Below, one piece after another: positions 43,624 to 45,581 of a DNA stretch of 45,581 bases (position 1 is its first letter; the number at the start of each line of letters is the position of its first letter). The notes beneath the pieces are model-generated. The model did no database searches and was not told the origin of the DNA. It saw nothing but the letters and a program-made list of their open reading frames with translations. Made by a program: the position numbers and the translations under genes. This DNA comes from Phoronis australis. Lineage: Eukaryota; Phoronida; Phoronidae. The stretch covers positions 229,280 to 274,860 of the forward strand of contig NMRA01000334.1 in assembly GCA_002633005.1 (NCBI GenBank). The letters run 5' to 3'.

Positions 43624-44378
43624 CTGACGGTGCTGTGGACAAAGCGGAATCTGAATTCGCGGCCCCGACGAGTAAGTAGATTTGCAGTTTCGTGGCTAAT
43701 TCACCAACATAATCACGTGCACATTACTTTGGCTCACTAGTATAGTATTTTCCTGACTAGAAGTTTAGTTTCCAACTTTGGCTGGTTTATGTTCGTGATG
43801 TCTGATCAGTTTCCGAGCCACTGGTTGGGATAACGAATCAATCCGGCCGGCCGCGACGGGCCTGACCGGGCTCCGAGCCACTGGCCAGGATAACGAGCGT
43901 TTTGCGTGTTTAGAACTCAAAAAATTCTAAACAACACAGACTAGGTTATCCTGTCTGTATCTCACGGAAAAATACTTCGAATTTATCTCCGAAAAGACCC
44001 CAAACTCCTGCTACGGACCTTATTGGAATGCCGAACCGTTGTAGGCTACGGCCGTGTCCAAATACCAATAAATCCGTAACAACGAAATAAAACAACACGT
44101 TTTTATACGAACTCGGTGTATGTTTAAGGGTTTTACATCGAAGTTTGATGATTTATTGGTGTAAAACGATGAATTCAAGCGATAAGCTGACACCAGTAAC
44201 CCGTGTTGTGAACTGCTGAACAGACTGTCTGTGAAACCAATTACGTCATTGGATAATTTCAAAACCTCAGTCTGCCGTCAGGTGTCAGGTAACGCAACCG
44301 CACGTGCCGTTATGGAGTAGAACTACTCGATCTAAATTGATACAAATTAGGTTGTTTTTGGTTGGCAAGCTCCTTTAA

Positions 44379-44916
44379 TAGGCTCCGCAAAATTTTTGCT
44401 GTACAAATTTTCTCGAATTTTCGAAATACATTTATGAATGGTTAAGTACACATTTTCAAGAGCGCTTAGACGACCTATGCTGCAAAAACGGAGACCCTAA
44501 CAACAATTGTCCTGGTCAGGGCCCTCATACACTGATACCGAGTTTTCAAACTTCTCTTGAGTTTTCTCTCTGATCAGTATTCGAAGTTTTTCCTTTTTGT
44601 CTTTCCCCATCCCTACACCTTCGTCAGTTGCCATGGTTTAACCCTGAGGCATGCAATTTTTTAGGGGTGGCACTCGCCCTCCCCCCGCTTACTAAAGTCC
44701 TGATGCAAGGAGTCCATCGTTGGTCCAAGGTCAATGCTGTGTTTCAACACGCACTCGTTGTATAGCTTGAGCATTAAATTAAAGGTTTAAGAAATACAGG
44801 AGCAGTTTTGCGCATTTAATTGTGCGTGTAAATGTTTTTATGGATTCGTACCGAATTTGTTGCTGCAACATGTCTCATGGGCCTGTACCCGGCGCGTGAT
44901 CACAAATGTGGACACT
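44379..44916. other. Unassigned DNA
   Basis: No exon or repeat recognised between the transposon end and the shared module. Confidence 0.4.
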
Positions 44917-44972
44917 AATGGGGCTATTCGGAGAATTCTCCTCGGGGTGTCGCTGCTGTACTAGTGGTGATT
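44917..44972 (+). promoter_or_regulatory. Shared ~57 bp module upstream of a signal-peptide ATG
   Basis: AATGGGGCTATTCGGA to GTACTAGTGGTGATT is the inverse of 10155-10211, with only a few differences. It ends 45 bp before the ATG at 45018. The position suggests 5' UTR or core promoter. The alternative is an unrelated interspersed repeat. Confidence 0.4.
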
Positions 44973-45017
44973 GAATTGCGCATGCGTGGCTATCTGCATG
45001 TAAACAACTGGTAAAAG

Positions 45018-45251
45018 ATGGAATTTTTATCAAAATACGTCGTCGCGCTAAGCCTTATTACTGCTAATTTCCGTGGTGCAAGTCTTCGACAGGTGGCCAC
45101 AAATTCCCAAAAGACCTAAGGTTACTATATTTGTGGACAATTGCGGTCAACAGGGTCAATTAACTGACAAAAAGTGTGTGGATGCTGAAGCCCCGTGTGT
45201 GTTCTATGACTATGCAGTTCCCGGCATTCGGAGACTACACAACATTACTTG
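45018..45251 (+). CDS. Possible first exon: signal peptide and Cys-containing N-terminus, one frameshift
   Basis: ATG opens MEFLSKYVVAL in one frame. A hydrophobic ALLLLISVVQV and a secreted-looking segment (VTIFVDNCGQQ, KKCVDAEAPC, YDYAVPGI, LHNIT) follow in the next frame. One extra A in CGCTAAGCC (45048-45056) is enough to explain the break. The exon would end at the strong donor ACTTG/GTAAGT (phase 2). With the repair it would be a typical signal peptide plus mature N-terminus; as given it is interrupted. Position on the + strand after the WSC exons suggests, but does not prove, the next secreted gene. Phase 2 does not fit a WSC exon directly. Confidence 0.45.
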
Positions 45252-45581
45252 GTAAGTTTTAGCAATCAGTTTCTATCAACATTGTTCGGTGATGTTGTAC
45301 CCACCAGTTACCCCACTGAATAACAGGTTTGTTGAGTGGAACTAAGTGTTTCTTTTTGGAAACTCACCCGATGCCGGGTAGGCTAGCAGCACATATTCAT
45401 ATTGTCCTGGGTGGGAGTGCTCCCAAAATAAGAGGTGTGTGGTACGTGATGCACAGAAGTCAATAGTGACTTTTTCACAGCAGTTTCCCTTCAAAGCTAT
45501 GCTGTTTCCAATAAAATTCTCTAGATGAGTGAGTTTCCTTATTTTATCATGGACCCCACCCCCAGGACCACCAGCTCAGTT
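45252..45581 (+). other. Presumed intron start, nothing recognised
   Basis: Follows the donor of the preceding exon. No further exon is seen before the window ends. Confidence 0.4.

Larger units (their letters stand above)
42433..44378 (+). mobile_element. Kolobok-like THAP transposon remnant, copy 2
   Basis: The left end is the consensus AGGAGAATGCCACCC after a mutated TTAA (TAAA). The right end, read inward, is AGGAGCTTGCCAACC before TTAA. Its length exceeds copy 1 mainly through a nested 246 bp insertion. It keeps the longest THAP frame and the only copy of the opposite-strand frame with an ATG. No DDE core is recognised. Confidence 0.8.

Noticed and set aside
1-45581. CRISPR arrays, operons, prokaryotic promoters or ribosome binding sites
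   Set aside because: The window is eukaryotic with introns. The only regular direct array (39187-40147) has 138-143 bp units without spacer architecture.

Overview
This is eukaryotic, intron-bearing, repeat-dense DNA. No bacterial-style operons are present. Coding signal is confined to short exons with GT/AG borders and to decayed transposon genes. The gene families (secreted WSC-domain exons, THAP domains of Kolobok type, an ISXO2/Merlin-like transposase, hAT MITEs, a non-LTR reverse transcriptase, and a large multi-copy zinc-binding ORF that I associate with invertebrate genomes) point to a marine invertebrate. I lean towards a cnidarian, with low confidence. One assembly gap of 156 N lies at 28072-28227.  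LAYOUT. 1-5330: an inverted pair of minisatellites, then a broken ~3.6 kb transposase-like gene (1333-4940) running directly into a terminal tandem-repeat block (4941-5330). 5990-7924: a WSC exon and a 3'-terminal exon of one secreted-protein gene. 9441-10211: a duplicated segment with a possible membrane-anchor exon, bracketed by two copies of a ~57 bp module. 13183-14861: a TTAA-flanked, THAP-bearing Kolobok-like element (copy 1). 16016-17510: two hAT-like MITEs bracketing a second WSC exon. 20088-20232: a long foldback. 22770-24671: A+T-rich repeats, a dead LINE reverse transcriptase and a MITE. 28228-30750: the second copy of the duplicated segment, then Kolobok-like copy 3 (reverse). 31595-31863: the paralogous 3'-terminal exon. 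32208-35407: a 3.2 kb DNA transposon with arrays of one 15 bp motif, zinc-finger coding and a nested MITE, inserted in a tRNA-like sequence. 38000-38223: an ISXO2-like transposase fragment. 38367-38438: two histone-type 3' stem-loops with no histone gene. 39187-40147: a six-unit tandem array in inverse orientation to the one at 4941, followed at 40600 by a fragment of the same transposase-like gene. 42433-44378: Kolobok-like copy 2 with a nested 246 bp MITE. 44917-45251: the ~57 bp module again, just upstream of a signal-peptide exon.  HOW IT FITS. The host content looks like a small tandem cluster of secreted WSC proteins on the + strand (exons at 5990, 7668, 17006 and 31595; perhaps also 45018). 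Its introns and flanks have been filled by at least five DNA-transposon families and one LINE. The most novel-looking object is the element represented twice (1333-5330 and 39187-40855). Its ends appear to be long inverted arrays of 138-143 bp units, and it encodes a protein of ~1,200 codons with two N-terminal zinc-binding modules. The second is the 3.2 kb element at 32208-35407, whose ends carry ten copies of GCGATCnnGAAC(G) in mirror-image arrangement.
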